Of a stretch of DNA of 64,000 nt, positions 1 to 7,884 are shown piece by piece (the stretch's first letter is position 1; each line of letters opens with the position of its first letter). A model generated the notes under the pieces. That model worked only from the letters and a program-made list of their open reading frames with translations, ran no database searches and had not been told where the DNA came from. This DNA is from JABWAJ01 sp038323375 (GTDB lineage: Bacteria > Bacteroidota > Bacteroidia > Chitinophagales > Saprospiraceae), in contig JBBQGV010000007.1 in assembly GCA_038323375.1 (NCBI GenBank), positions 1 through 64,000 on the forward strand. Reading direction: 5' to 3'. Made by a program: the position numbers and the translations under genes.

Positions 1-68
1 GTAGCTTTGGCTACGCTCCCTTCTTGCGCCTTGTCCGCTGGAAAAATCCCCACGCCGAAAACGCGAAC

Positions 69-179
69 TTATTATTGCGATGTTCCTTAGCCATAGCTAA
101 GGGAGGCGGTTCCCCAACGAAGGGTAGGAGCAAAAGGCCTCCTGGAAAAGTAGACAGTTATTATTGCGACGTTCCTTAG
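69..179. repeat. Pair of 22-bp direct repeats at the edge of a gene remnant
   Basis: A 22-base word beginning TTATTATTGCGA and ending GTTCCTTAG occurs at 69-90 and again at 158-179 with one mismatch, 89 bases apart. The second copy lies where the reading frame of the propeller-sensor remnant stops resembling its family. This suggests that the pair marks a small duplication or an excision/insertion scar. Nothing coding was seen in bases 1-157. Confidence 0.6.
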
Positions 180-422
180 TGAATCATTCGGATCATGCGT
201 AAATGAAGTCGGATTGTGACCGTCAAACAGGTATAAACCGGGGAGGCTGCCAATCTATATAAAACCTCGACTATCTTCATAAAGGCAAGTAATCGTCGCG
301 AGGGGAGGGGCATCCGGGATGATTAACTCCTCCAGATGAATGGCGGGCGACTGAGCGGGGAGCCTGCTAAATGGCATCATTACCCCGGCTAAGAGCAGTA
401 AGATTTTGTGGTGTACTTTCAT
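158..422 (-). pseudogene. N-terminal remnant of a two-component propeller sensor protein, with an in-frame stop
   Basis: Read on the minus strand from an ATG at 422, this gives a signal-peptide-like start (MKVHHKILLLLAGV). It is followed by LATITCLYEDSRGFI, a TAG codon at 255-257, and then IGSLPGLYLFDGHNPTSF. The pattern EDSRGF-[W]-IG-GLY-FDG is the first blade of the two-component regulator propeller repeats found at the N-terminus of Bacteroidota sensor histidine kinases. The TAG stands where the family has tryptophan (TGG), so one base change explains the stop. Similarity ends near 170, at the second 22-bp repeat, so the rest of the gene is missing. The intact kinase at 23143-26175 has the same architecture. 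Identification is from motif recognition. Confidence 0.7.
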
Positions 423-504
423 TGGAATAGGCTAAAGTTAAATATCAACCGGATTAGGCGCAAGATACAGAGAGGATTTGAGTATTTGACCCTAACGAAT
501 CAAA

Positions 505-606
505 TCCTCAAATCCTCAAATCATTCTTGTTGGTGGTTCGTTGAGTGTTTGGGCGACGGCGAGGGTCGCACCCTACCGGCTCTGCCCGCGCTCAAATCCT
601 CAGCAA
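505..606. repeat. Dispersed intergenic repeat, copy 1 (GGGCGAC..GGGTCGC type)
   Basis: About 95 bases containing ATCATTCTTGTTG, GGTTCGTTGAGTGTTTGGGC, GAGGGTCGCACCCTACCGG and CTCTGCCC followed by GCGCTCAAAT. Nearly the same text stands at 36020-36110. The core is a shortened relative of the tandem units at 61190-61250. The repeat lies directly downstream of the membrane protein gene that ends at 611. It is non-coding as far as can be seen. Confidence 0.75.
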
Positions 607-610
607 TTAT

Positions 611-1018
611 TCACGGATTCATTTTCGCATAAATCAACCCGACAATTGCGGCCTGTGCCATGCTATATGCAAACCAGGAAGCAACCAACTGAAACGACAA
701 CGCCAGCGAGCTGAACGTGATCCACATAGCCGGCAAGCTGGCCACAATGGCGTAAACTAATCCAAGCTCCAGTCCGCGCAGCAGCCAGGAACCTTCAAAC
801 TGACCTTTAAAGCGCTCCCAGAACCAGGCTAAGGCAAAACTCAGCACGAAGGGGTGCAGAAAGTACAGGATGGTTTTTTCGCCTTCCTGACTAAAAACCG
901 GGTTGTAGTATTGTTCAGCCAAGCTGGGCATCAAGGTTACCAACAGGTATAATGCTACGTAACTGAACGCAAGCAGGACAAATCCGGCAATGATACCGGG
1001 GAGAATTACTTTTTTCAT
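611..1018 (-). CDS. Small four-helix membrane protein of unknown function
   Basis: A 135-residue protein with about four hydrophobic segments, near residues 5-30, 50-66, 80-105 and 108-132. The sequence is otherwise featureless: there is no cysteine pair, no catalytic motif and no recognised family. The ATG start is followed directly by a lysine-lysine and the first membrane helix, which supports the start. It is the last gene in a minus-strand run behind the YceI and barrel genes. A long inverted repeat at 1060-1143 separates it from the YceI gene, so it may be transcribed on its own. An inner-membrane location is inferred. No function is proposed. Confidence 0.7.
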   Translation of the reverse strand: MKKVILPGIIAGFVLLAFSYVALYLLVTLMPSLAEQYYNPVFSQEGEKTILYFLHPFVLSFALAWFWERFKGQFEGSWLLRGLELGLVYAIVASLPAMWITFSSLALSFQLVASWFAYSMAQAAIVGLIYAKMNP

Positions 1019-1059
1019 AATGATGTGGTTGTGAATTGATCGTTATTTAAGCAAGGTTA

Positions 1060-1143
1060 AAGGTTAAAGTAGAAAGGTTAAAGTAGGGTTTACGTTCCAT
1101 GATCAAATTTCGTACCCTACTTTCTACTTTCTACTTTAACCTT
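1060..1143. repeat. Long imperfect inverted repeat between genes
   Basis: The left arm at about 1060-1088 (GGTTAAAGTAGAAAGG...) and the right arm at 1114-1143 (ACCCTACTTTCTACTTTC...) are complementary over roughly 30 bases with a few mismatches, around a 25-base loop. The transcript would fold into a long hairpin. Related pyrimidine-rich text (CTTCTACTTTCTACCC) occurs upstream of rnpA at about 12412. It may be a decayed mobile palindromic element or a transcript end. Confidence 0.6.
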
Positions 1144-1148
1144 GACAC

Positions 1149-1790
1149 CTACATTACCTCACTCACCCTGACATACAAATCGAAATGAAAATCAATCTGG
1201 TTGTTCACCTGAATCATTCCGAAGAGTGCAGTAGGCGGTTCAATACCAAAATCGGTCATCAAAATAGATTGGTAGCCAGTGAGTCGGAAGTACCCGTCCG
1301 ATAAGACCTGCGCTTTGGCGGTGACCTGGTGCGTTCGGGTTACGCCACATATAGTAAGTTTTGCTTTGGCGTGTACCTCAAACGAGGTGCGGCTGCCCGG
1401 TTTCACGTGGCTCGCATCTTGTTTCGTTTCCAATAGCTCTATCTTGATATGCGGATATTTGTCAGCTTTGAGCGCCTTTTGCATGTCGTGATCCATCTTG
1501 CCGTTGTGGCAGTTGAATTTCCGGGTAGCGATGGCTAAGCTGGTATTTTGAAACTTTACCTGCGAACCCGTATTTTCCACCTCGAAGGTCTGAGCCGGGT
1601 AGCGATCTTCGCAATCGCAGGTGAATTTATTGACGTTCGAAGTGCCTTTTAAAAACAAGCGGCTGTTGTCTTCGATGACGAACTGCTTTTTCACAGACCC
1701 GTCAGGCAGAAACGACCAGCCGCCTGTCAAAACCATCAACCCTGCCAAAAGGAAACCGGTGGGGCGGAACCATTGCGGAAGGATTTGCAT
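1149..1790 (-). CDS. YceI-family periplasmic lipid-binding-type protein
   Basis: About 213 residues with an N-terminal hydrophobic segment (LLAGLMVLTGGW), then a YceI-like beta-barrel region. It contains GTSNVNKFTCDCEDRY, a central DMQKALKADKYPHIKIELLE, and near the end MTDFGIEPPTALFG. The last motif is shared almost word for word with the YceI protein encoded at 3428-3997. YceI proteins form lipocalin-like barrels that bind isoprenoids or other amphiphiles in the periplasm; the ligand here is unknown. An upstream ATG at 1826 is in frame, but it lies inside a terminator stem, so the ATG at 1790 is preferred. The gene lies downstream of the barrel gene on the same strand, and the terminator between them implies separate or reduced transcription. 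Confidence 0.8.
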   Translation of the reverse strand: MQILPQWFRPTGFLLAGLMVLTGGWSFLPDGSVKKQFVIEDNSRLFLKGTSNVNKFTCDCEDRYPAQTFEVENTGSQVKFQNTSLAIATRKFNCHNGKMDHDMQKALKADKYPHIKIELLETKQDASHVKPGSRTSFEVHAKAKLTICGVTRTHQVTAKAQVLSDGYFRLTGYQSILMTDFGIEPPTALFGMIQVNNQIDFHFDLYVRVSEVM

Positions 1791-1811
1791 ATCAGATTGC
1801 TTAAGTGGATG

Positions 1812-1856
1812 AGAAAAAGACCCCATGGGCTTCGTTTAAGGAGCGCCATGGGGTCA
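1812..1856 (-). terminator. Rho-independent terminator after the barrel gene
   Basis: On the minus strand, GACCCCATGG and CCATGGGGTC form a 10-bp stem around a loop of about 17 bases and are followed by CTTTTTCTC. It is correctly placed to end the transcript of the gene at 1910-3373. It also makes the in-frame ATG at 1826 an unlikely start for the downstream YceI gene. Confidence 0.75.
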
Positions 1857-1909
1857 AACTTAGTTTGAACTAATTAACCATGAATCGGTTGTCGTTCGTT
1901 TTATGTAAC

Positions 1910-3373
1910 TTAGAACCCAACAACTGCCTGAACCATAAAGCCGCTGAACTTGCCTTTGTAGCGGTAGTCTGTGGTCGGGAAGTCTGTATCTTTTTGGAAG
2001 TCATTGCTACCCGGGTCGCCGTAGTTCTGAATCACATATTCGCCTTTCAACAACAGGTTTTTGGTTGGGAACCAGCCGGCAGCTACTGCAAGGCGGTTGA
2101 TGTTCACCTTGATGCGTGTGCCATCGGTGTTTGCGAAGGCTGTACCGTCGGGCTCACCTGTAACGGTGGTGTAGCGGGCACCGATGTAAGCTTGTTCGTT
2201 GGACAGGAAGCGGTAAATAACTTCCCCACTAATCTGGTCAAAGCTGCGTTTTTCCCAACTTAATTTGCCATCCGTATTCAGGACGTCGCCGTATACGCCG
2301 CCCGTAACCATTTCATAAGCGCCGAACAATTCCAAACCTTTGAATTTAATGAACGGGTTGATCATGATGGCCATTACCCGGTTAGACATCTGCGGGTTGA
2401 AACGACCGGAAGTGAACTGTGATCCTGCCGTAGTTGCTGCGCCGTTGGTCAGCGCTGGTTCCATGGCACCGAAGTAGTGCGATCCTGTACGGTCACCGGC
2501 ATACAGCGTGTTACGCTGGATGTTCGGGTTGTTGTAGACGGAAGCCGACAAACGGAAGCGCAGGTCATTGAACGTTTTATCGTAAGCTGCTTTGGCAAAA
2601 ATGGACGGCGTTTTTTTCGTCACTACCACCCCCGCGCTGTTAATGGCATCCGGATAGTTTTCTATGTTACCGTTGATGAAGCCGGAAGTCATCCCCCCCA
2701 TCAGCATGAGGCCGTCGGTTGGGAAAATGTAAACTTCACCGCCGATTTCAGTAGAAAATGCATCTAAGATGTAGTTTTCCACGAATGGGTTGTAGATCGC
2801 GTTACCGCCGTCGGTGCGCCGGAAATGCATGTCACCGTAGTTGGGCTGGAAGTGCCCGATTTTCACCCGTACATACTTAGAAAACCATTCCGGATTGTTG
2901 AACATCGGAAGTTTATCAATCTGGATATATCCGCCTTTTACCCAAAATTCAGAGTGGTGGCGGGAAGACATGTAGTTTTCCAAAGTGACCCGGATGCCGT
3001 CGGCGATCTGGAAGTCGAGGTTCAAGTTGGCCATCGCTAAATTGAAACCTGTCAATTTGGAAGACAGCGAGTCCTGAGCTTTTATTACACCGTACAACAG
3101 GTTTTTATTGGTAGCGTTTGTAGCGGAAACGGGTACGTAATTTGCTTTATTTTCATTCGTCAGTGACTGGAAATCCTGAGTGAAAGCACCACCAATCCGA
3201 ACTTTAAGCCCTGTGTATTCAGGTTGTTCAGCCGATTTGGAAGGCTCGAAAGTGTTGATGCCATCTTTGTCCCACGGACGGAAGTACTGGATTTCCGGTT
3301 GTTGTGCAAAGAGTGCGGATGTGCCGCAAACGAACAGTGCGACAAGTGCCAGAACGATTGATCTATTTTTCAT
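1910..3373 (-). CDS. Outer-membrane beta-barrel (porin-like) protein
   Basis: A 487-residue protein with a clear signal peptide (MKNRSIVLALVALFVCG, cleavage expected after ALFAQ). Alternating hydrophobic/polar strands run throughout, and the protein ends in a terminal strand (FSGFMVQAVVGF) with the C-terminal phenylalanine typical of barrels. Segments such as VRVKIGHFQPNYGDMHFRRT and IGARYTTVTGEPDG resemble Bacteroidota phosphate-selective/DcaP-like porins. The substrate cannot be told from sequence. It is flanked on the same strand by two YceI genes and is 54 bases from the upstream one, so co-transcription from the promoter near 4015 is likely. The YceI/barrel pairing suggests a shared envelope task; this is inference. 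Confidence 0.75.
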   Translation of the reverse strand: MKNRSIVLALVALFVCGTSALFAQQPEIQYFRPWDKDGINTFEPSKSAEQPEYTGLKVRIGGAFTQDFQSLTNENKANYVPVSATNATNKNLLYGVIKAQDSLSSKLTGFNLAMANLNLDFQIADGIRVTLENYMSSRHHSEFWVKGGYIQIDKLPMFNNPEWFSKYVRVKIGHFQPNYGDMHFRRTDGGNAIYNPFVENYILDAFSTEIGGEVYIFPTDGLMLMGGMTSGFINGNIENYPDAINSAGVVVTKKTPSIFAKAAYDKTFNDLRFRLSASVYNNPNIQRNTLYAGDRTGSHYFGAMEPALTNGAATTAGSQFTSGRFNPQMSNRVMAIMINPFIKFKGLELFGAYEMVTGGVYGDVLNTDGKLSWEKRSFDQISGEVIYRFLSNEQAYIGARYTTVTGEPDGTAFANTDGTRIKVNINRLAVAAGWFPTKNLLLKGEYVIQNYGDPGSNDFQKDTDFPTTDYRYKGKFSGFMVQAVVGF

Positions 3374-3427
3374 AATTTGAAAGATTAAGCAGGAAAAGTG
3401 AGTGAATAAGGTTTATGCGATTTTAAA

Positions 3428-3997
3428 TTAGCTTTTTTTCATTGTAACAGAGAAGACGACTTCTACTTCATTGCCCACTTTCATGGTGCCCATCAGGGCA
3501 GTAGGGGGCTTGATGCCAAAGTCAGTCATTTTTATTTTCTGCGAACCACTGAAGGTGATGGTACCATCTCCGTTGGACTTTCCCTTTGCGGTCAGCTCCA
3601 CTTTTTTGGTGGAACCGGCAAAGGTCAGGTTGCCACTGGCAGTGACGGTGTAGCCATCTGTTTGTGCCTTAATCGGTGTCACGCCTTCTAATTTAAAGTT
3701 GATGTTGGGGTGGCTATCAGCCTTCAAAGCATCGTAGGTTTTGTTATCCATGATCGAGCCTTTCGTACTCTTGATGGATTTTACCGGAACCTCTACACTC
3801 AGTGCATTGAGGGCTGTGAACTTATCTTGCTGAAGGCTGAAGTCGCCTTTGGCGCGCAGTTCTTTTACAGTGGATTCCCAGTCGTGCAGGTTAGAAGTAC
3901 CCTTGATCGTCATCTTATAAGCGCTTACAGAAAAGGCGGTTTGCCCGAACAACTGGCCTATCGCGAGGAAGAGTATCAATGTGAGATTAACTTTCAT
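3428..3997 (-). CDS. YceI-family periplasmic protein
   Basis: A 189-residue protein with a signal peptide ending near GQTAFS. A complete YceI domain follows: YKMTIKGTSNLHDWESTV at the start, VPVKSIKSTKGSIMDNKTYD with DALKADSHPNINFKLEGV in the middle, and KMTDFGIKPPTALMGTMKVG at the end. The family length is normal. It belongs to the lipocalin-like group that binds hydrophobic molecules in the periplasm. It is the first gene of the minus-strand run YceI / barrel / YceI. A promoter -7 box and a perfect CRP-type operator lie directly upstream, so the run is probably under nutrient or redox control by a CRP/FNR-family protein. Confidence 0.9.
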   Translation of the reverse strand: MKVNLTLILFLAIGQLFGQTAFSVSAYKMTIKGTSNLHDWESTVKELRAKGDFSLQQDKFTALNALSVEVPVKSIKSTKGSIMDNKTYDALKADSHPNINFKLEGVTPIKAQTDGYTVTASGNLTFAGSTKKVELTAKGKSNGDGTITFSGSQKIKMTDFGIKPPTALMGTMKVGNEVEVVFSVTMKKS

Positions 3998-4014
3998 GGT
4001 TGATTAATTTTTAA

Positions 4015-4081
4015 CAAAGGTAGTTGGGAGAAAAGCTCCTGTAATTGACTTCCGTTCCTGCTTAATGTGATCTTTGTCACA
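4015..4081 (-). promoter_or_regulatory. Bacteroidota -7 box with upstream perfect CRP-type operator
   Basis: On the minus strand TACCTTTG (4022-4015) matches the Bacteroidota -7 consensus TAnnTTTG and lies 18 bases before the ATG at 3997. TGTGATCTTTGTCACA at 4066-4081 is a perfect TGTGA-N6-TCACA palindrome, the CRP consensus. Its centre falls about 60-65 bases upstream of the likely transcription start, which is the spacing of class I CRP activation. No good -33 TTG is visible, which fits an activator-dependent promoter. Which CRP/FNR protein binds is unknown. Confidence 0.6.
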
Positions 4082-4147
4082 TGACCTATGGTGTAAAGTC
4101 ATTGGTCACGCATCGGTTGTAAAGTGACACTACCCCCGCAAAAATTG

Positions 4148-4252
4148 TTTCCCGCAAAGGGCGCTAAGGTCTCACAAAACTTGTCCCGCACAACGGGAGG
4201 ACGCTAAGGATGGCGTCCAACTTGGCGTATCCTTTGCGCCCTTTGCGGGAAA
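4148..4252. repeat. Inverted repeat with CCCGCAAAGGGCGC arms
   Basis: TTTCCCGCAAAGGGCGCTAA (from 4148) and GCGCCCTTTGCGGGAAA (to 4252) are complementary arms about 105 bases apart. A related short unit (CGGGAGGACGCTAAGG) lies between them. The right arm ends a few bases before the first recognisable codon of the M61 peptidase remnant. The element is a probable deletion or insertion endpoint. Confidence 0.7.
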
Positions 4253-4607
4253 TTTTAGCAGTGCCGCCAACCAGCAAAGGCGCGCTCATCGGGTTGTACC
4301 TCGACATCAAATTACTGGAACTTTCCGCCGACAAATACGACCTGCAACGGCTGATGCGCGATTTGTCTAAATTTTACGGCACAGAAAAACCATTCCGCGA
4401 CGACGAGTTGTTTCCCAAAATTGCGAAATTGACCTACCGGAAATCGGCGCTTTTCTGAAACGCTACGTGGCGGGCAGGGAAAAACTGCCGCCTTCGGAAA
4501 TACTGGCCGCAATGGGCGTGCAATTCGAGGCGGTGCAGCGGGTTCAAAATTTCAGCATGGTTAAAAGCCTGACGGAGTTGTTACTAAAGCGCACCTTTGC
4601 GTTATGA
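4253..4607 (+). pseudogene. C-terminal remnant of an M61-family peptidase, with a frameshift
   Basis: From about 4280 the frame reads KGALIGLYLDIKLLEL, then LQRLMRDLSKFYGTEKPFRD and DELFPKIAKLTY. One base is missing near 4438. In the next frame it continues PEIGAFLKRYVAGREKLPPS, ILAAMGVQFEAV, and ends at TGA 4605-4607. This is the C-terminal helical region of M61 (glycyl-aminopeptidase-type) enzymes: KGALI-LDI, DDELF-I-LTYPEI-FL-RYV-G, LP-E-L-MGV. The catalytic HExxH domain and everything else upstream is absent. The remnant begins at the right arm of an inverted repeat and stops about 60 bases before the M16 peptidase gene. It cannot encode a working enzyme. Confidence 0.8.
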
Positions 4608-4664
4608 TCTCATTTGTTGATTTCGGATGCTAAGATTATCAATCGTCAATTATCAATCATCATC

Positions 4665-7613
4665 ATGTCTAAGAACGTTCACTCATCAATGACCTGGGTC
4701 GTTGCGCTGCTGTTGCTGGCATCGCAGGCTTCTTTTGCACAAAATGCAGGCTGGAAAACTAATACTTCCGGTAAATACCAATACAGCTATGTGCCGGGAG
4801 ACCCGCTCCAGTCGCGATTCTACACGCTGCCGAATGGCCTGAAGGTCATCACCACCGTCAACAAAAAAGAACCGCGCATTCAAACGCTGATTGCCGTGCG
4901 GGCAGGCAGCAATACCGATCCGAAAAACCACACCGGGTTGGCGCATTATTTAGAACACATGCTTTTCAAAGGCACGAATACTTTCGGATCATTGGACTGG
5001 GCAAAAGAAAAACCGTTGCTGGATCAGGTGGAAGCCTTGTATGAAAAATACAACAAAACTACCGACCCGGAGCAACGCACCGCCATTTACAAAGAAATTG
5101 ATCGCGTTTCGGGCGAGGCGGCCAAATTTGCCATCCCGAACGAATACGACAAAATGATGAGCGCTATGGGTGCCCAGGGCACTAACGCCCATACCTGGGT
5201 GGAAGAAACGGTGTACGAAGAAGACGTTCCGTCCAATGCATTGGAGCGCTTCTTTACCGCACAGGCAGAGCGGTTTCGCCAGCCCGTCCTGCGGCTTTTC
5301 CACACCGAACTCGAAGCGGTGTATGAAGAGAAAAACCGCACGTTGGACAACGATGGCCGCAAGGTTTTCTACAGCATGATGGACGCCATGTTTCCGACCC
5401 ACAACTACGGCCAGCAGAGTACCATCGGCACCATCGAGCACCTGAAAAATCCTTCGCTGACGGAAATCCAGAAGTTTTACAACACCTACTATGTGCCCAA
5501 CAACATGGCCGTCATCTTAGCCGGTGACTTCGATCCCGACTACGTGGTGGGGCTGGTTGAAAAACACCTCGGGTTTATGAAAAAGACCGACGTGAAGGAA
5601 TACACTGCCGCACCGGAAGCGCCCATTACGATGCCCATCGTTCGGGAAGCGTATGGGCCGACGCCGGAAAACATCTCCATCGGATTCCGCCTGCCCGGGG
5701 CATTAGATGAAAAATCGGCCATGCTGGCAAACTTAGTGGACGAAATCTTGTCCAACGGCAAAGCGGGGTTGATTGACCTGAATTTGAACAAACAACAAAA
5801 ACTGCTCGGTGGCAGCTCGAATATTTCCATTTATAAAGATTACAGCGTCGCGCGCCTCAACGGTAGCCCGAAAGCGGGTCAGTCTCTCGAAGAAGTGAAG
5901 CAATTGTTGCTGTCGCAATTGGATCTGCTGCGCAAAGGCCAGTTTGAGGAAAACCTCATCAAGGCGACGGCGGCCAATTACAAACTCGGCGCCCTCCAGG
6001 GAGCGGAAAGCAACAACTACCGAGCGAATGTACTCATGAGCAATTATATTCAGACCAAAGGCGACGCATGGCCGGGCACGGTGGGCTTTATTGACGCCAT
6101 GAGCAAGGTGACCAAAAAGGAATTGGTAGATTTTGCCAACAAATACTACGGCGACAACTACGTAATCGTGTATAAGCGCCAGGGCGAAGACAAATCCATT
6201 GTGAAAGTGGATAAGCCCACCATCACGCCCATCACGCTCAACCGCGACGTGGAATCCGATTTTGCCAAAAAGGTCAACAACATGCCTTTGGCTGCGACCA
6301 AGCCGGAATGGATTGATTTCAAAAAAGCTTTCCAGCAGGGCAAAATGGGCGTTTGCGAAACGTTCTACGTGCAAAACACAGAGAACGACCTTTTCCGCCT
6401 GTCCTACCGCTTCGACATGGGCAACTGGAACGACCGCCGTCTTGGCATGGCTGCGCAGTATTTGCAATTCCTCAGCACAGATAAATATACGGCGGAGCAG
6501 ATCAGCCAGGCTTTTTATGACATTGCCTGCAACTACAACTTTTCGGTGCAAGACGAAACCGCTACGATTAGCATCAGCGGCTTACGCGAAAATTTCAGCA
6601 AAGCTGTGGAAATGGTGGAACACCTCTTCCTGAATTGCAAACCCGACGAAACGGCACTCGAATCGCTGAAAGGCCGCCTGATGAAGGCCCGCGCCGATGC
6701 GAAGCTGAACCGCAACGCCATCCGCTCGGCACTGAGCAGCTACGGCATGTACGGCCCAAAAAACCCGTTCAACAGCGGGTTGACCGACGAGCAACTGAAA
6801 AACCTGACCGCCTCTGATCTGGTGAGCGTGCTGAACGGCATTTTTCAATTTCCGCACCAGATCATCTACTACGGCCCGGAAACGCAGGAGAGCCTTCAGA
6901 AACAACTCAAAATACAGCACCGCATTCCGGAAAAAGCAATGGCTTACCCGGCCGCAGCTACCTTCAAGCACATTTCGCAGGATAAAAACCAGATCTTGTT
7001 TGCCCACTACGACATGGTGCAGGCGGAACTGAACTGGGTGCGCAACACCACCAACTACGATCCGGCCATGGCACCGGTAATTGACCTGTTCAACAGCTAT
7101 TTCGGCGGGGGCATGGGTACCATCGTGTTCCAGACCATCCGCGAATCGAAAGCCCTGGCCTACTCCACCTTCGCTTTTTACCAAACGCCTTACCGCAAGG
7201 AGCAACCCTACAGCTTTAATGCGTACGTGGGCACGCAGGCCGATAAATTGGAAGACGCCATTAACGGCATGAACGAACTGATCGCCGATATGCCGGAAGT
7301 GCCCATCGTGTTGGATCAGTCGAAACAGAACATGAAAAAAACCTACGAAAGCGAACGCATCAGCCAGGATGGCCCAATTTATTCCTACCTGGATGCGCGC
7401 CGCAAAGGTTTGGATTACGATCTCCGCAAGTCTATCTACGGCAAATTGGATCAACTAACGATGGCCGATGTGAAGGCTTTTCATAAAAACAACATCGCCG
7501 GCAAGCCTTATACGTATTGCTTAGTGGCGTCAAAGGACAACGTGAACTTAGAGATGCTGAAAAAATACGGCGAAGTGAAAGAGCTCTCCCTGACAGAGCT
7601 GTTCGGCTACTGA
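4665..7613 (+). CDS. M16-family zinc peptidase (pitrilysin/insulinase type), two-domain
   Basis: About 982 residues from the ATG at 4665, which begins a good signal peptide (MSKNVHSSMTWVVALLLLAS, cleavage near SFAQ). A frame start at 4614 exists but would bury that signal. The inverted zinc motif HYLEH stands at about residues 94-98 in an N-terminal M16 domain. The glutamate further on (ELEAVYEEKNR, about 80 residues later) is the third metal ligand. Middle and C-terminal M16C domains follow, including FGGGMGTIVFQTIRESKALA, the typical non-catalytic C-terminal substrate-binding motif. Full-length two-lobed enzymes of this size cut short peptides, here in the periplasm. A terminator follows at 7657. 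The M61 remnant upstream is unrelated. Confidence 0.93.
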   Translation: MSKNVHSSMTWVVALLLLASQASFAQNAGWKTNTSGKYQYSYVPGDPLQSRFYTLPNGLKVITTVNKKEPRIQTLIAVRAGSNTDPKNHTGLAHYLEHMLFKGTNTFGSLDWAKEKPLLDQVEALYEKYNKTTDPEQRTAIYKEIDRVSGEAAKFAIPNEYDKMMSAMGAQGTNAHTWVEETVYEEDVPSNALERFFTAQAERFRQPVLRLFHTELEAVYEEKNRTLDNDGRKVFYSMMDAMFPTHNYGQQSTIGTIEHLKNPSLTEIQKFYNTYYVPNNMAVILAGDFDPDYVVGLVEKHLGFMKKTDVKEYTAAPEAPITMPIVREAYGPTPENISIGFRLPGALDEKSAMLANLVDEILSNGKAGLIDLNLNKQQKLLGGSSNISIYKDYSVARLNGSPKAGQSLEEVKQLLLSQLDLLRKGQFEENLIKATAANYKLGALQGAESNNYRANVLMSNYIQTKGDAWPGTVGFIDAMSKVTKKELVDFANKYYGDNYVIVYKRQGEDKSIVKVDKPTITPITLNRDVESDFAKKVNNMPLAATKPEWIDFKKAFQQGKMGVCETFYVQNTENDLFRLSYRFDMGNWNDRRLGMAAQYLQFLSTDKYTAEQISQAFYDIACNYNFSVQDETATISISGLRENFSKAVEMVEHLFLNCKPDETALESLKGRLMKARADAKLNRNAIRSALSSYGMYGPKNPFNSGLTDEQLKNLTASDLVSVLNGIFQFPHQIIYYGPETQESLQKQLKIQHRIPEKAMAYPAAATFKHISQDKNQILFAHYDMVQAELNWVRNTTNYDPAMAPVIDLFNSYFGGGMGTIVFQTIRESKALAYSTFAFYQTPYRKEQPYSFNAYVGTQADKLEDAINGMNELIADMPEVPIVLDQSKQNMKKTYESERISQDGPIYSYLDARRKGLDYDLRKSIYGKLDQLTMADVKAFHKNNIAGKPYTYCLVASKDNVNLEMLKKYGEVKELSLTELFGY

Positions 7614-7656
7614 TCAGAATTCCGCTCGACGTAATTACGTATGCATCATAGTTTAC

Positions 7657-7694
7657 AACCGCAGCGCTGTCGGAAGTGCTGCGGTTTTTTTTTG
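7657..7694 (+). terminator. Rho-independent terminator after the M16 peptidase gene
   Basis: AACCGCAG and CTGCGGTT form the stem (7657-7664 with 7679-7686; an inner AGCGCT/AGTGCT pairing is partial), followed by a run of eight or more T. It lies 44 bases after the stop codon of the peptidase gene. Confidence 0.85.
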
Positions 7695-7706
7695 TGGGGA
7701 TGGGGT

Positions 7707-7739
7707 ACGTTTACTAAACTTTCAAAGTTTAGTAAACGT
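7707..7739. repeat. Palindromic repeat ACGTTTACTAAACTTT, copy 1
   Basis: ACGTTTACTAAACTTT and its exact complement AAAGTTTAGTAAACGT stand either side of one base. A near-identical palindrome lies at 27425-27458, in another intergenic gap. Two copies in 64 kb of a 33-base perfect hairpin point to a dispersed extragenic palindrome. Confidence 0.8.
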
Positions 7740-7843
7740 TGGGCGAGCCGAAAATCCCCGGAAATATATACTCAACGGCAATAGGTTTTCCTGTCGGACG
7801 GACAGGTTGTGCATATACGTTTCGCTGAAATCGTCGTGGTTTA

Positions 7844-7876
7844 AAACCTATAAGGTTTTCAAAACCTTATAGGTTT
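7844..7876. repeat. Perfect 16-bp-arm palindrome AAACCTATAAGGTTTT
   Basis: AAACCTATAAGGTTTT, one base, then AAAACCTTATAGGTTT form a perfect hairpin. It stands 9 bases beyond the stop codon of the NACHT remnant, so it could act as a transcript end. It has no T-run and looks more like a dispersed palindrome. The rest of 7694-7884 holds another short hairpin (CCTGTCGGACGGACAGG near 7790) and no gene. Confidence 0.75.
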
Positions 7877-7884
7877 GCCCGCCG

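Noticed and set aside
4614..4664. Upstream ATG start for the M16 peptidase
   Set aside because: It would place 17 polar residues before a clean signal peptide that begins at 4665.
5733..6551. Long minus-strand ORF (272 codons) inside the M16 peptidase gene
   Set aside because: It is the antisense shadow of a well-conserved coding region in a GC-rich gene and has no signal, motif or start context.
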